Shown here: in pieces, positions 35,701 to 50,700 of the stretch
Layout of the letters: each line of letters begins with the position of its first letter
Position numbering within the stretch: the first letter of the stretch is position 1
DNA from: Owenia fusiformis
Taxonomy: Eukaryota; Annelida; Polychaeta; Sabellida; Oweniidae
DNA: 64,000 nt
Direction: 5' to 3'
Assembly (NCBI GenBank): GCA_903813345.2
Contig: CAIIXF020000007.1
Span: 11,289,730-11,353,729 of the forward strand
Translations under genes and position numbers: made by a program
Notes under the pieces: model-generated
Told to the model about the DNA's origin: nothing
Seen by the model: only the letters and a program-made list of their open reading frames with translations
Database searches by the model: none

Positions 35701-38700
35701 TTGTACTTGGCAATGTGAGATATGATTCAAGGCAATTTCATCAACATTTCATCATCTTAAATTGTTATATAAAATGGTATCAATACAGATTCCAAATGTT
35801 GGTTACTAAAACTAGGGGCTATAACAAAAAGAATATTTTCCGTTGGCAGGTCATTGCTAGTAGTTGATTCTTTGCTAGTAGTTGAGTCTTAGCTAGTAGT
35901 TGATTCTTAGTTTAGTAGTAGATTCTTAGCTTAGTAGTAGATTCTTAGCTAGTAGTTGATTTCTTTGCTAGTATTAATTCATTCTTACCTGCTCACAGAG
36001 CTCATGTACAGATAAAGAACTGGACACCATGGTGAACTGGTCTGTTTTGTCTACAGTTTTCCTGACAAAGAATGATGGCAGGATTGTTGAGGTATAGCTG
36101 CTACCTGACTTATTACCTGGAAAAGAGTTACTGATGTGAATAAGTGATTGTTGAGGTATAGCTGCTACCTGACTTATTACCTGGAAAAGAGATACTGATG
36201 TGAATAAGTGATTGTTGAGGTATAGCTGCTACCTGACTTATTACCTGGAAAAGAGTTACTGATGTGAATAAGTGATTGTTGAGGTATAGCTGCTACCTGA
36301 CTTATTACCTGGAAAAGAGATACTGATGTGAATAAGTGATTGTTGAGGTATAACTGCTACCTGACTTATTACCTGGAAAAGAGTTACTGATGTGAATAAG
36401 TGATTGTTGAGGTATAGCTGCTACCTGACTTATTACCTGGAAAAGAGTTACTGATGTGAATAAGTGATTGTTGAGGTATAGCTGCTACCTGACTTATTAC
36501 CTGGAAAAGAGATACTGATGTGAATAAGTGATTGTTGAGGTATAACTGCTACCTGACTTATTACCTGGAAAAGAGATACTGATGTGAATAAGTGATTGTT
36601 GAGGTATAGCTGCTACCTGACTTATTACCTGGAAAAGAGTTACTGATGTGAATAAGTGATTGTTGAGGTATAGCTGCTACCTGACTTATTACCTGGAAAA
36701 GAGTTACTGATGTGAATACGTGATTGTTGAGGTATAACTGCTACCTGACTTATTACCTGGAAAAGAGTTACTGATGTGAATAAGTGATTGTTGAGGTATA
36801 ACTACTACCTGACTTATTACCTGGAAAAGAATTACTGATGTGAATAAGTGATTGTTGAGGTATAACTGCTACCTGACTTATTACCTGGAAAAGAGTTACT
36901 GATGTGAATACGTGATTGTTGAGGTATAACTGCTACCTGACTTATTACCTGGAAAAGAGTTACTGATGTGAATAAGTGATTGTTGAGGTATAACTACTAC
37001 CTGACTTATTACCTGGAAAAGAGTTACTGATGTGAATAAGTGATTGTTGAGGTATAACTGCTACCTGACTTATTACCTGGAAAAGAGTTACTGATGTGAA
37101 TAAGTGATTGTTGAAGTATAGCTGCTACCTGACTTATTACCTGGAAAAAAGTTACTGATGTGAATAAGTGATTGTTGAGGTATAACTGCTACCTGACTTA
37201 TTACCTGGAAAAGAGATACTGATGTGAATAAGTGATTGTTGAGGTATACCTGCTACCTGATTTATTACCTGGAAAAGAGATACTGATGTGAATAAGTGAT
37301 TGTTGAGGTATAACAGCTACCTGACTTATTACCTGGAAAAGAGATACTGATGTGAATAAGTGATTGTTGAGGTATAACTGCTACCTGACTTATTACCTGG
37401 AAAAGAGTTACTGATGTGAATAAGTGATTGTTGAGGTATAGCTGCTACCTGACTTATTACCTGGAAAAGAGTTACTGATGTGAATAAGTGATTGTTGAGG
37501 TATAACAGCTACCTGACTTATTACCTGGAAAAGAGATACTGATGTGAATAAGTGATTGTTGAGGTATAACTGCTACCTGACTTATTACCTGGAAAAGAGA
37601 TACTGATGTGAATAAGTGATTGTTGAGGTATAGCTGCTACCTGACTTATTACCTGGAAAAAAGTTACTGATGTGAATAAGTGATTGTTGAGGTATAACTG
37701 CTACCTGACTTATTACCTGGAAAAAAGTTACTGATGTGAATAAGTGATTGTTGAGGTATAACTGCTACCTGACTTATTACCTGGAAAAGAGATACTGATG
37801 TGAATAAGTGATTGTTGAGGTATAACTGCTACCTGACTTATTACCTGGAAAAAAGTTACTGATGTGAATAAGTGATTGTTGAGGTATACCTGCTACCTGA
37901 TTTATTACCTGGAAAAGAGATACTGATGTGAATAAGTGATTGTTGAGGTATAGCTGCTACCTGACTTATTACCTGGAAAAGAGTTACTGATGTGAATAAG
38001 TGATTGTTGAGGTATAACAGCTACCTGACTTATTACCTGGAAAAAAGTTACTGATGTGAATAAGTGATTGTTGAGGTATACCTGCTACCTGATTTATTAC
38101 CTGGAAAAGAGATACTGATGTGAATAAGTGATTGTTGAGGTATAGCTGCTACCTGACTTATTACCTGGAAAAGAGATACTGATGTGAATAAGTGATTGTT
38201 GAGGTATACCTGCTACCTGACTTATTACCTGGAAAAGAGATACTGATGTGAATAAGTGATTGTTGAGGTATAACTGCTACCTGACTTATTACCTGGAAAA
38301 AAGTTACTGATGTGAATAAGTGATTGTTGAGGTATACCTGCTACCTGATTTATTACCTGGAAAAGAGATACTGATGTGAATAAGTGATTGTTGAGGTATA
38401 CCTGCTACCTGATTTATTACCTGGAAAAGAGATACTGATGTGAATAAGTGATTGTTGAGGTATAACAGCTACCTGACTTATTACCTGGAAAAGAGATACT
38501 GATGTGAATAAGTGATTGTTGAGGTATAACTGCTACCTGACTTATTACCTGTAAAAGAGTTACTGATGTGAATAAGTGATTGTTGAGGTATAGCTGCTAC
38601 CTGACTTATTACCTGGAAAAGAGTTACTGATGTGAATAAGTGATTGTTGAGGTATAGCTGCTACCTGACTTATTACCTGGAAAAAAGTTACTGATGTGAA

Positions 38701-41700
38701 TAAGTGATTGTTGAAGTATAGCTGCTACCTGACTTATTACCTGGAAAAAAGTTACTGATGTGAATAAGTGATTGTTGAGGTATAACTGCTACCTGACTTA
38801 TTACCTGGAAAAGAGATACTGATGTGAATAAGTGATTGTTGAGGTATACCTGCTACCTGATTTATTACCTGGAAAAGAGATACTGATGTGAATAAGTGAT
38901 TGTTGAGGTATAGCTGCTACCTGACTTATTACCTGGAAAAGAGATACTGATGTGAATAAGTGATTGTTGAGGTATAACTGCTACCTGACTTATTACCTGG
39001 AAAAAAGTTACTGATGTGAATAAGTGATTGTTGAGGTATACCTGCTACCTGATTTATTACCTGGAAAAGAGATACTGATGTGAATAAGTGATTGTTGAGG
39101 TATAACAGCTACCTGACTTATTACCTGGAAAAGAGATACTGATGTGAATAAGTGATTGTTGAGGTATACCTGCTACCTGATTTATTACCTGGAAAAGAGA
39201 TACTGATGTGAATAAGTGATTGTTGAGGTATAGCTGCTACCTGACTTATTACCTGGAAAAGAGTTACTGATGTGAATAAGTGATTGTTGAGGTATAGCTG
39301 CTACCTGACTTATTACCTGGAAAAGAGATACTAATATGAATAGGTGATTACAGTAAAACCTGTATATCTAAACACCTCTCTAATCTGAACACCTCTCAAT
39401 GTGAACACCCATTCTTGGTCCAAATGTTATCTCCCATGAATTAATATGTTAAGAAATCCTTTAAATGTGAACAACTGCTAATTTGAACACTTTTGACCTG
39501 GAACAGTGGCATTTAGATTAGACAGGTTTCGTTCCATTCTATTTTATTTAACAAAACAAATTATCAATATCAAAGGCATGATCAAGGAAAAATACTCAAG
39601 GGTACACGGGTTGAGGTCAATGTGTAATGACATCTGCTTGTTTATACATCAATAGTGTAGAATAAATCACCACACATTTATAGAAGGGAATCTTTTTTGA
39701 CAAATCAATTCCACCTTTTATTGAAGTTTCAGGATCTTCTTTTGTGTTTTACAGGAGAAATTGACAGTTTAATTTACCTATTAACTTTATGATGATACTA
39801 GTTTGATTCTGAAAATTATAATTGAAACATTTTGGACTTAGACAAGGATTTATACTGGCTCATGTATCCTTTGGATAATTGACCCTCTTGATATCACAGA
39901 TTGTAAACTTTTCAAAAGAATATTTGATCTTCAGGAAGACAATTTCAATAAACTTACCAAACTCCCCTAGTTTCTAAAAAATAGACTGATCCAATAGACT
40001 AGTTTGGAGCCAACACATTGTTTTATGGGAGTAATACATACCTGAGACTAGTTTATCACTGAATGCGTGCGAGACATCACCACGTATGTTGATGGACAAC
40101 CCGACAGGATTGGCACTATTAGCTGGTCGGCTTGCATCTTTAAACATATGCTGCCAGAGGGTGCAGTCTTTACTGCTAGAGAGGAACACATGAGGGTCAT
40201 TCTGTTTCCACACTATGCCTAAAACATAAATGTTTGTTTTTTAGTTACAGTAATTGGACAAGAGCTCGAAGTGGCAATTGTTTTTTTAGTTGGCAGGAGT
40301 AGCATTGTCTTTATGTAAGAAACAAAAACCAAAGGTGCCAGCCAGATCGTTTCGTAGTTGGTGTCTTATCTATTTAACTATTGTTGAGCTACTGAAACTA
40401 CAACAAAACGATTTGGCCTGAATCTATGCTACAAGCATAGTGCCCAATATGACAATATACCCATGCTGAATGACTGAGTTTTTAACATCTGTTTGGGTTT
40501 TCTTTTTTGGCTCACCCTGAATTACTTTAAGAGTAAAAAATGTCAAGAAGAACAACTAAATGGAACACTTTGTAGATTCTCATGACCCGCGAACCTCTGA
40601 AAGTGGAACACCTACAAAGTACCAAAGGTATTCAACGTAAGCAGGTTTTATCGCATTTATTCATTTCCTTTAATTTTACAATTTTTTAATATCAAATGAT
40701 TTACCTGCAATTAGATAAGATATTTGTTGATCATCATGTTTTTACAATAGAAAATACAAATATCACATGTATTTCCTGAAAAACAGGTTCACAACCACAA
40801 AAGTCAAAAAATGAAAAGAGCAAACTTTAAATGGCCAATGAATAATTTAAACACAAGTTAAATAAGAAACAAGTTTTTGAAAAAATGAAGGGCAATATAA
40901 GGTGGCACAATGTTAAAGTTCTTGAATTGTGATTCACCTATAGATATCCCGTTGGTTCCTTGAAGTAATTAAGTGTTTTCCTTCAATAAATGAGTATATT
41001 TCCAATGGTTATCAGAAAACAATTTTATACATATATAAACATTTGTGTTGTAATTGATTGCCTCTGTCCTAGATGATATTGTGAGTTAATCCTTTGTAAT
41101 CCAATGAAATAGACCAATCAATTGTCAATGTCCTTATTATTAAAAAGCAAACAGTTGAAAACCCTCAGTCAAAATTAGCGCCATTGTTGTCTCCATTGAT
41201 TCTACTAAAATTCTATAATTTTTTCTACTAGAAATAGAATGCAATTTAGAAGATGTAGTCCATTATTTATATTGATAGACATTTCCTTTGAGGCATGGGT
41301 TATATTTTATTTGAGTAGAAAGGTTTTGTCTCAAAGTGATTGGCACAGCCAGAGTCATTAGGTGACCTAGGTTGCTTCCTACACTAAGAGTTGATCTATC
41401 CCTCACTTAGCAAGTGACAATCTATAAAAGACTGCACTCGTGGCATGAGTGTGGGAATCATTTTTTGATCAACCACAACACCAACCACTATTTTTTATGT
41501 ATACATTGGAATATCTATTTTGAGAGTGTTGATCATTCAAATATAAATTAGTTTCCTAGCATTAAAAATATAATGAGACTTCACAGAATAAATTTCTCTC
41601 CAAAATATATTACCTAAACATATTCTGGTAATTTTGATGCATTTAGAAATTGAAATTATTGCCCGGATTATTATATAATCAGATGACACAATATATGACA

Positions 41701-44700
41701 CTGGAATTATAAGTGAGTGAAGTCCATGCCTTTTAACACATTACATATAACACTGGCCAAGTGCCAAATATACATGCTTGCAATATATAATATCCTCTGT
41801 ACCTTTTATGAAATTACTTTACTGTTTAGCTTTATGTAATATTGCATATGTTTCTATGGTAACCATTTTTCATAAAATTTCATATTTTGTCTGATTTTGC
41901 CAAGTTGGCAAAGGAGAAGTCAAGAGATCTTATTAAAATTTTAAATCATGCTAAAGTTATTTTGATAAATATAAGCTAAAATACGAAATGCAAAATATCA
42001 TTACTGTAAGGGTTGTTGCTATGGTAACCATACTACTTATCAATAAATGGTTTCTAACAGATATACAGTATTGAAACAATATCTAACATCTAAATCTCTT
42101 TTGAAATGCATGATAACCTTATATTAACTGATAATAGATTGATTGCATGATATCTTTCTTGCGTAACAATATCCCTATTACAATGTTAAAACTGGGCCAT
42201 TCTTTTCATACTGCTGGATTACATTGCGGGCAACGCCCACTTTTCAATGGAAAACCTTGTTTGACACTTCTTTATTAATCATTTGCCAGGAATGGTTGGC
42301 TCGTTCTTTTCCTGTTATTGGGAATACATTGAAACAGTTTCAATTTATGCAAACTAGACTGTTCTAACACTTTCTTGGCAGTCTACTAACCTAGGGGGGG
42401 GGGGGGGGGGGGGGGGGGGTCAAAATAAAAATTGATAATAGCCACTTTAATTCTTAAAACATGTTTTATTAGATTTACAATGAGATACTTTGTTATTCTA
42501 TGACAGCTATTTTCTAAAACATTCGTGAATTTAACTGCCCCATTTTTATTTTTCGACCACCGGGCCAGTAGATCGGCAAAAATGCAAAAATATTGAGGTG
42601 AGTACTCTAAGTGTGCTCCTATCAGACACTGCCTCTTTAATGGTGAAAGATTGATTTACCTGTTACGACATCTTTGTGTTCTTTAAAAGCTGCAAATGGA
42701 ATATATGGTCTCCTAATGTCCCATACATTCACACTGCAGTCAACTAACAAGGCACAGCTTGCTATGTGGTACTTCCTTTGTGGTCGCCACTTACACCTGG
42801 CAACACTTGCTATAGATTGCACTGTGTGTAGATTCTTTGGCTTTAATAACTGCATATCCCATATCTAAAATACACAATTTTTTACTAAATAAGACATCTT
42901 ACATTTAGAGCATATGTTCTTGTATTAGTCCAAAATGTTTTGTTTCATTTACAGGACATTTCATAAGACAATGCTTTGTATTAATACTTGACCAAGGTAA
43001 TAGAAACACAAAACAGTGATGAAATCAATATTTAAATTCACCCATTAAACACAAAAAAAATTCCCGAAACTTTACCAATAAAAGGTGAATTTGATTTGTC
43101 AAAATCAAAATTTCCCTTTCATAATAGGGTGGCGATCTATTGTACAATATTGCTAAACAGGCGACACCAACAAAGAGCATTCGATTTGCTAAAAGTATAT
43201 ACATTTCCCTTTAACAATACATTACACATATAGATTAAGTTTTTGTTAATACAAATGCATTATTACATAGTACTAAATATGCACATTGTTAATGCTTCAG
43301 ATTTGCCTCAAATATTATATTACCTTTATAGTTTTATCTCTGCCAGCAGAGGCAAGGATGTTTTTGTCATCTGGATGCCAGTCTAAGGAGAATATTGGAC
43401 CACTATGCGCTGTGAATTGACGTTCCCATTTATCCAACTTGCGTAGATCCCAAATCTGAAAGAACAGAGAGAACAAAATTAAATTCATTATATCACAATC
43501 ATCATAACCATCCTCAATTATCATTATCATCAATAACAATCCACAATCAACATTATCAACAATTGTAACAGTACAATCATCATTATCATCCACAATTATC
43601 ATTATCAACAATTATCTTGCGTAATCATCATTATCATCTTCAATGATGATTTTCATATACAATCATTATTACCATCCCCAATTATCATTTGCATCTACAT
43701 TTATCATTACCATGTACAATCTCCATTCTATTGAATGAGACTCGATATCATACAATAAATCATTCCTGCAAAAATTACTTTACATCTCTAATCTTTGATT
43801 GCTTGGATAAACATTTAACCGTAAAGTTGTCATTACACTTATACAGCGAACAACTCACTTGCTATTTTAAGATGAAAACAATCAAATCATCGCAGAGCAG
43901 TTTACCAAAACTAATTTAACTAAGCAGGTTACATAAAACCAATCCCATTACATTTTTGAGAATAAAGCAAATGGGTCTTGTTTTCAGCTCTTGCCAATCC
44001 TTACCATTCCTTTCTTTCAAAGGATTCATACTTCGTTATGTGCTGTATAAATGTTAATAAAAAGGAAAGTAATATTGTGGCAGCAGAACAATCAATTTTT
44101 TTACTTTTTATATCTAAGGTGCCTGTACATAAAATATACAATATACAATTTGTACAGACGTGCACATGCATATCCACCATCAGCACAAGACTATGTCAAT
44201 TTAGAACTTTGAAAAGTGGGATGATTGAAGGTGTTGCTTTACAAAAGCATGAGATGTTGAGCATTGAGTGTTCATTTTAGGGCACAACACATGAAAGGAT
44301 TTTTAATCTGAGGAGTCCAGTTATCACCTTGACAAACGTTTAACTAATGACCTTGAGTTGGTTATTGGTTATATAATGGAATGGAGTTATGTGAAATAGG
44401 TCTCGGGCCTTCGAATTGGCTGGAATGGGACACACCTTGCCTAGCTATGTGCGAAAACATGATATAGGCTAGGTGAGAATAACCTCCAATAACAGTGTAT
44501 ATAATGGCATTTAAGAGCATTATTGAATATTCTAGTGGCACAACATGAGAACCTCTCTTTGGAATTATGAATAGCTCTACTGAATAGTACTCCACTTTGG
44601 AAAAATAAGATAAACTTTCCATTAATAAATGAAATCTTAGACTGCATTCGTTTGACTGGGTACGACATAATCAGAGCTGTCTACATCAATAACTTTTGTT

Positions 44701-47700
44701 CTTGAGTTAAAAAAATCACATTTGATCAACTTGACGATGTATACTCACATGATTGTGGTAATGACTCCTAACCATGACAATGGCCAATCATCACAGAAAT
44801 AGACATTTTGTTTCTTGTTGTGTTTATACTTATGTTCTACACAACTTAATGGCCTCATCATTGTTAAAGAGGCATTAACATGAAAAATGTCACAACCTGC
44901 CATTTGTTACAGATGCCGAACTCTGATTGCGAAACTCTGAATGTTACACTCCGAACACCAACTGTCTAACAAAATCCACAAAAAAGTTGGAGACTAATAA
45001 TATGTCAACACTTGTGGTGGTGACAAAAATGCTAGTTATCATTATCCAAGTGAGACACATTGATTTACATTAGATTATATAGTAGTGGTAAAATAGTTTA
45101 TCATATAATGAAGAGTGATTTATAAGGTTGCGACAAGACAAATGAAGGCCTTCTTCATTCTGGCTGACACAACAGTACATTAGAAACCTTTCAAATAATC
45201 AGAAGTCACAAAATTGTATTTAGGAGATGCATAACAGCAATATCATTAATTCTGAAAGCCTCTCATTGAAAAATAAAGAAAACCAATTTAAGTCTTGATG
45301 GATCTTGATAGATCAAGATGACATAAAATGCGGAAGTTTCTTTGGGTTTGAAAAACAATTCAGGGAAAATATAAATAAACATAATATACAGAATAATCTA
45401 TTATGTTTCAATTTTTTCTAATTACTAAATACATGACATAGACAGGGAGGACAAAGTACAGATAAAAACACCAAAGGTGGTGCAACTTGAAAGCCAAAAG
45501 AGAAAAAATCTAAATCTAAAATTGGGATGATGGTATATACTTGGGTGCATCAAAAAGTTTTGCAATTTTGACTCTATCGCAATAACTATATTGAGTTATG
45601 TCATTTTATTTGGCACATGCAGTGATCATACATTTTTGGACATACCTGTAAAATTTGGAGACCGGATCTTCATTTTTTAAGAAAATATGGTTGTCATAGC
45701 AACATAAGATGCGACCTCATGGTTCCATGCAAATTTATTATTACGCAATAAACAGAATAAATGACAACAATTTGCCAACACCTTGTTTAGTCTCATATTA
45801 ACAATTTTTCTGCATATTAAAACATTGTTCTCAAATTCCTATTATCAATTTTATGCAAATATTGTTCTCAAATTATTCAAAATAATTGCCCCTAGCTGCC
45901 AAACATTGTTGATGTCTGTGGACCCAGTCTCTGAAGACAGCCTGAAATCCCCCTGCTGATAAAACAGCCAATCACTTCCTCATGGCTGCGGCAAGTTCCT
46001 CCTGGGTATGCCCCTCAATCCCGTCTTAATATGACTGAACAAGAAGAAGTCACATGGTGATGTGTCTGGGGAGTAAGCTGCCTGCGGTACACGCTCCCAA
46101 TCCAGGTCCTCTAGAGGATCCATTGCCACCCTACTTGTATGGGCCCTTGCTTTGTTCATATGGAAGTGGGGTTTGAAGCCAAAAATATACTTGAAACAAA
46201 AATGGCTGCCAGAATTCACAAGTTCTCCCCATAATCTACATCACAATGTAAATCCATATGTCATAAGTCTTGTGTTGTATCATCAGAACAATAAGAAATA
46301 GAAAAAGGGGAATGAAAAGACACACAAACCTGTAATTTTGGTGACTGAATCATAATAATAACAGAATGTAATAGAATTTAAAATTAACATATTCTAGGTG
46401 GAACAGATTACCCTCGGGTCCCGTTACCATAGCAACCATATCTTTTTAACCAATCACAGATGAGCAACCAAATCATGACACATTATGTATAGATATATGA
46501 TCTATAATTGTGCCATTGAACTCAAACTTTATCAAAGATATTTCAAGTTTGGTTTGGCACCATCCTGTAGTATATAGGGTTAGGTACAAAAAATATGCAT
46601 TTTTTCATAATACATGTACATCCAAAAATGCCCATTTCCTAGTATATATAAAGGCTTTAATAAAGACACTATGCGTCAGGGTGAAATGTTGCTTTAGTGA
46701 TTAATTATTCATTCCAACAACAGTATTGTAAGTAGTAGATTTACAGGTACTTTATCATCCATCCTCAATATATTAATGATTTTATCTAACTATTGACATA
46801 AAGGTTTCCCTAACCTTCAGTATTAAATGGACTATAAAGAGTCAAATAGACTTTATTTCAGGATAATTATAAATAAATAATTTTAGATAAAAGTTAAAAG
46901 GGGGTGTACTCTTCAATTCTTATTTGGACTTTTTCGTGTGCTAAATCTTCAAAATATTATGAAGATTGTAAGGAAAACATTGGTATGATTTTTGGTAACA
47001 TTGGTACGATTTTTGGTAACATTGGTATGATTTTTGGTAACATAGGTAATATTTTCCCCTAATTCGCCCCTTCAAATTTCTTTTAATAAAAGTGAATACA
47101 TATTTCTAAAACGATATAATATGCATTGTACTGTGTCTCTCCATGAGGTGTTTTATAGAATTATAATGATGATTATTATATAATTAATATAGCATGGATA
47201 GTTTATTGTTCAGAACAGTATATACGCAATCTGATTGGTTGACAGTACCAATACATGGTCGATTCTCGGTCCGAAAATAGTGAAATGGCAGATATCCAAG
47301 TATAGGTACATGTAATAGGATTCTTTTCACATTATTTGAAATAAATCCATTCCCACATTAACAGTCATACTGACAATATATGCAGTTGACACCCTCAGGA
47401 AGTTCAACTATGAGGAATCAATGCAATTGGATAATAACAGTTTTAATGAACACCCGTGTCAACGAACCATTAAGTATTTTCAATTCTTCTTCGAACATAT
47501 TATAAACAATGGGATGTTTTGACAACTTTATACTTATTGACTTTGACGATAAAAGAACGTCATTTGCCTTAAAAAATATGCAGAACGCAGAAATAAAATA
47601 TTGCATGTATATAAAAAGCACTGGTAAAAAGCAATATAGTATACATCTCAACACTAACTGTATTCAACACAAATATCAGCACAAACATAATCTATCTACA

Positions 47701-50700
47701 GGTGTATAATAAAACTTTTGTTCAACGGCATCAATCTGCAAAGGTGCTTTTAAGATTGTCTAATTATCTATTAATATTAACAAATAAATGATTCAGGATT
47801 ATACTGTAAACGACTGTAATATCCGTAACATTTTATAGTATTAATTGATTTGCCAATGTGCACCTAGTACCCCGGACAAATTGATTTGCAATTTAATTTT
47901 GTGGCCAACTTGTCATTTACATGTATCACCTCTCATATTCCCAAACATAAGATCAATTATGCAAATTCCTCACATTGTAAGATGGTCATCATCACATAAA
48001 AAGGACCTCTTGGAAAAGAACAAACAGAGATTGGCAGAATATCATTTTTGTGAGAGGGATTAAGAGGGAAAATATGATTTTTTCAGTTAAAAAAAGATTC
48101 CCAGTTGTAATTTACTGGGAAGTAATAGTGTCATGGGATAACAAATGCTTACTCTAGAGGCAGCAAATGGCCAATATGGATCAATGTAGCTGAAGATGTC
48201 TATGAAGATATATATTGCAGATCAAGTACATTTTTCATTTTCATTATCATTTTACTGTGTGATTATTATACATCCCTGGGGTGTAAAGGTCATATGCCAT
48301 GTATATATGTTAGATTGAATTTTAATAAAAATGTAGATATAAAAAGGGATAAGTATTTCTACAGGCACATATATAATAGTCAGGATATTGTCTTGACACT
48401 CTTTTCAACTGAATTCCATAAATATATCTAGGGTACTAAATCATTCTGCATCACTGGGGAATAATAAAAAATAGGAATCAGCATACACATTACAAGAATG
48501 ACTGCCAGGCACATTAACAATGTGCTTTTGACTTTACTAATAAACATTGCGATCTTGGAAATAACATTGGCAGTGACATTTACATATTACCACATCAAGC
48601 ATGGGAAACTCCTCCAAATGAATACTACTGAACACTTTAATGAGAACTCCATTGTTGGTTGTGCAAGGAGATGTCAAGCAGCAAATTGCAGTGCTATAAA
48701 CTTTAACACTATGAGCAGAATGTGTGAAGTAAAGTTAGATGATGTGACAATAAACAGAACCAAAGTTGATGAAACTGATGTCAACTGGATGAATGCAGTA
48801 CATGATGAAGGTAGGTCTTTCATGTCTTTAAGTTTCTCTTAAAAGTGGATGGTGATCAGGAAAATTGCTTAGATTGATGTTGACTGAATTGGTGATATAA
48901 AAGGTATTTCAGTTTAGTTTGTATTTTAATGAACCTAAGCCCTTAAAAAGAGAGGGATTGTTTCCTCCTCTTGCCCTCAAATGTTTATCAAGTAATTTGT
49001 CAAATGCAAGCGCTTTATCAGAGCATTCTATTGATGCGCATACCATTTAGAATTTATTGCACAAATATAATCCTGGCAATCCTACTAGGGTAAAGGAAAA
49101 CAAGAACACAAATGTGTACAAAATGTCCCCACCTATGGGTGATCCCGTCAAATGGTTATCCTAAAAAATGAGTAGACAAGACTTTACCGACACAATTTGA
49201 GGATGGAAAATCCAAAATGGCCACCTTAAAATTTACCCAGAATGCCAAAAAATTAGTCAGTTCTAAATTTTCATACTAAGAACCAACCCTGAAAATTTGA
49301 AATTGATCCGTCACACAGTTAACCAGAAAACATGTAAACAAGACTTTACAAACAAGATTTTAGGACAGAAAATCCAAAATGGCTGCCTTGACATTTACCC
49401 AGAATGCCAAAAAATAATCAGATCTAGATTTTCATACTAAGAATCATCCCTGAAAATTTGAAATTGATCTACCAAACGGTTCACCTAAAAACGTGTAGAC
49501 AAGACTTTACGGGCAAGATTTTAAGACGGAAAATCCAAAATGGCTGCCTTGACATTTATCCAGAATGCATAAAAACTAATCAGATCTAGATTTTCATACT
49601 AAGAATCATCCCTGAAAATTTGAAATTGATCTACCAAACAGTTCACCTGGAAATGTGTAGAGAAGACTTTATAGACAAGATTTTAGGACAGATAATCCAA
49701 AATGGCTGCCTTACACATTTACCCAGAATGCCAAAAAACTAATCAGATCTAGATTTTCATACTGAGAATCATCCCTGAAAATTTCAAATTGATCTACCAA
49801 ACGGCTCACCTGAAAATGCATAGACAAGACTTTACAGACAAGATTTTAGGACGGAAAATCCAAAATGGCTGCCTTGACATTTACCCAGAATGGCCAAAAA
49901 CTAATCAGATCTAGATTTTCATACTAAGAATCATCCCTGAAAATTTGAAATTGATCTACCAAACGGTTCACCTGAAAACGCGTAGACAAGACTTTACAGA
50001 CAAGATTTTAGGACGGAAAAATCCAAAATGGCCGACAATAAAAAAGTGATTATGAGTTTTTGCTGATTTCTTTTTACAAAATTATCACATATAACTACTG
50101 TTAACAATAACATAGGCTTTTACAACAAAGTACACCTGAAATTATTTATAAAGCTACTAAATAGTTAAAGTATGAAAACTGAAAAACACCATTCAATATG
50201 ATACAAAGTATTATTGTGCGCTAACTTTTCTTAAAACATTCAAAATGGCTGACATGACTGAGCTAACAGGTCCAAAACCTAATAAGATCTAGAATTAAGT
50301 GAGCTGAACAAGATGTTAAAGTGTTAAAAGCAACTGTGAAGCCGTTTTTCTTAAAAGTTTGCAGACAAGGATTTTTGCATTTGACTTCAAAATGGCCGAC
50401 AGGTAGTAGGTATCCAGTTAATTTTTTTTCATCCACATCTGTATTCACTCAGACAGACGGACAGACAGACAGACAGACGGACGCGCCTAGGCCGACAATA
50501 TGGCCCCACACTATGTGGTGGGGACATAATAAAATAATATTTTGGCTTTTACATATTATTTTCTAATGAAAAATGTTTTTTATGCATTGTTCAAGTGTCT
50601 GTCCCTTTTTAATCTATTTAGAGTCCATTTGAAAAATACCAATTAAATTTTACTAAATAAGTCAATAGGGAGTTTAAGCTTGCATATGAAATTGAAACGC

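Noticed and set aside
36082-39349. CRISPR-like or protein-coding repeat array
   Set aside because: Units are contiguous without spacers, 64 is not a multiple of three, stops occur in the frames checked, and the unit is fully explained by the WDR24 intron/exon junction.
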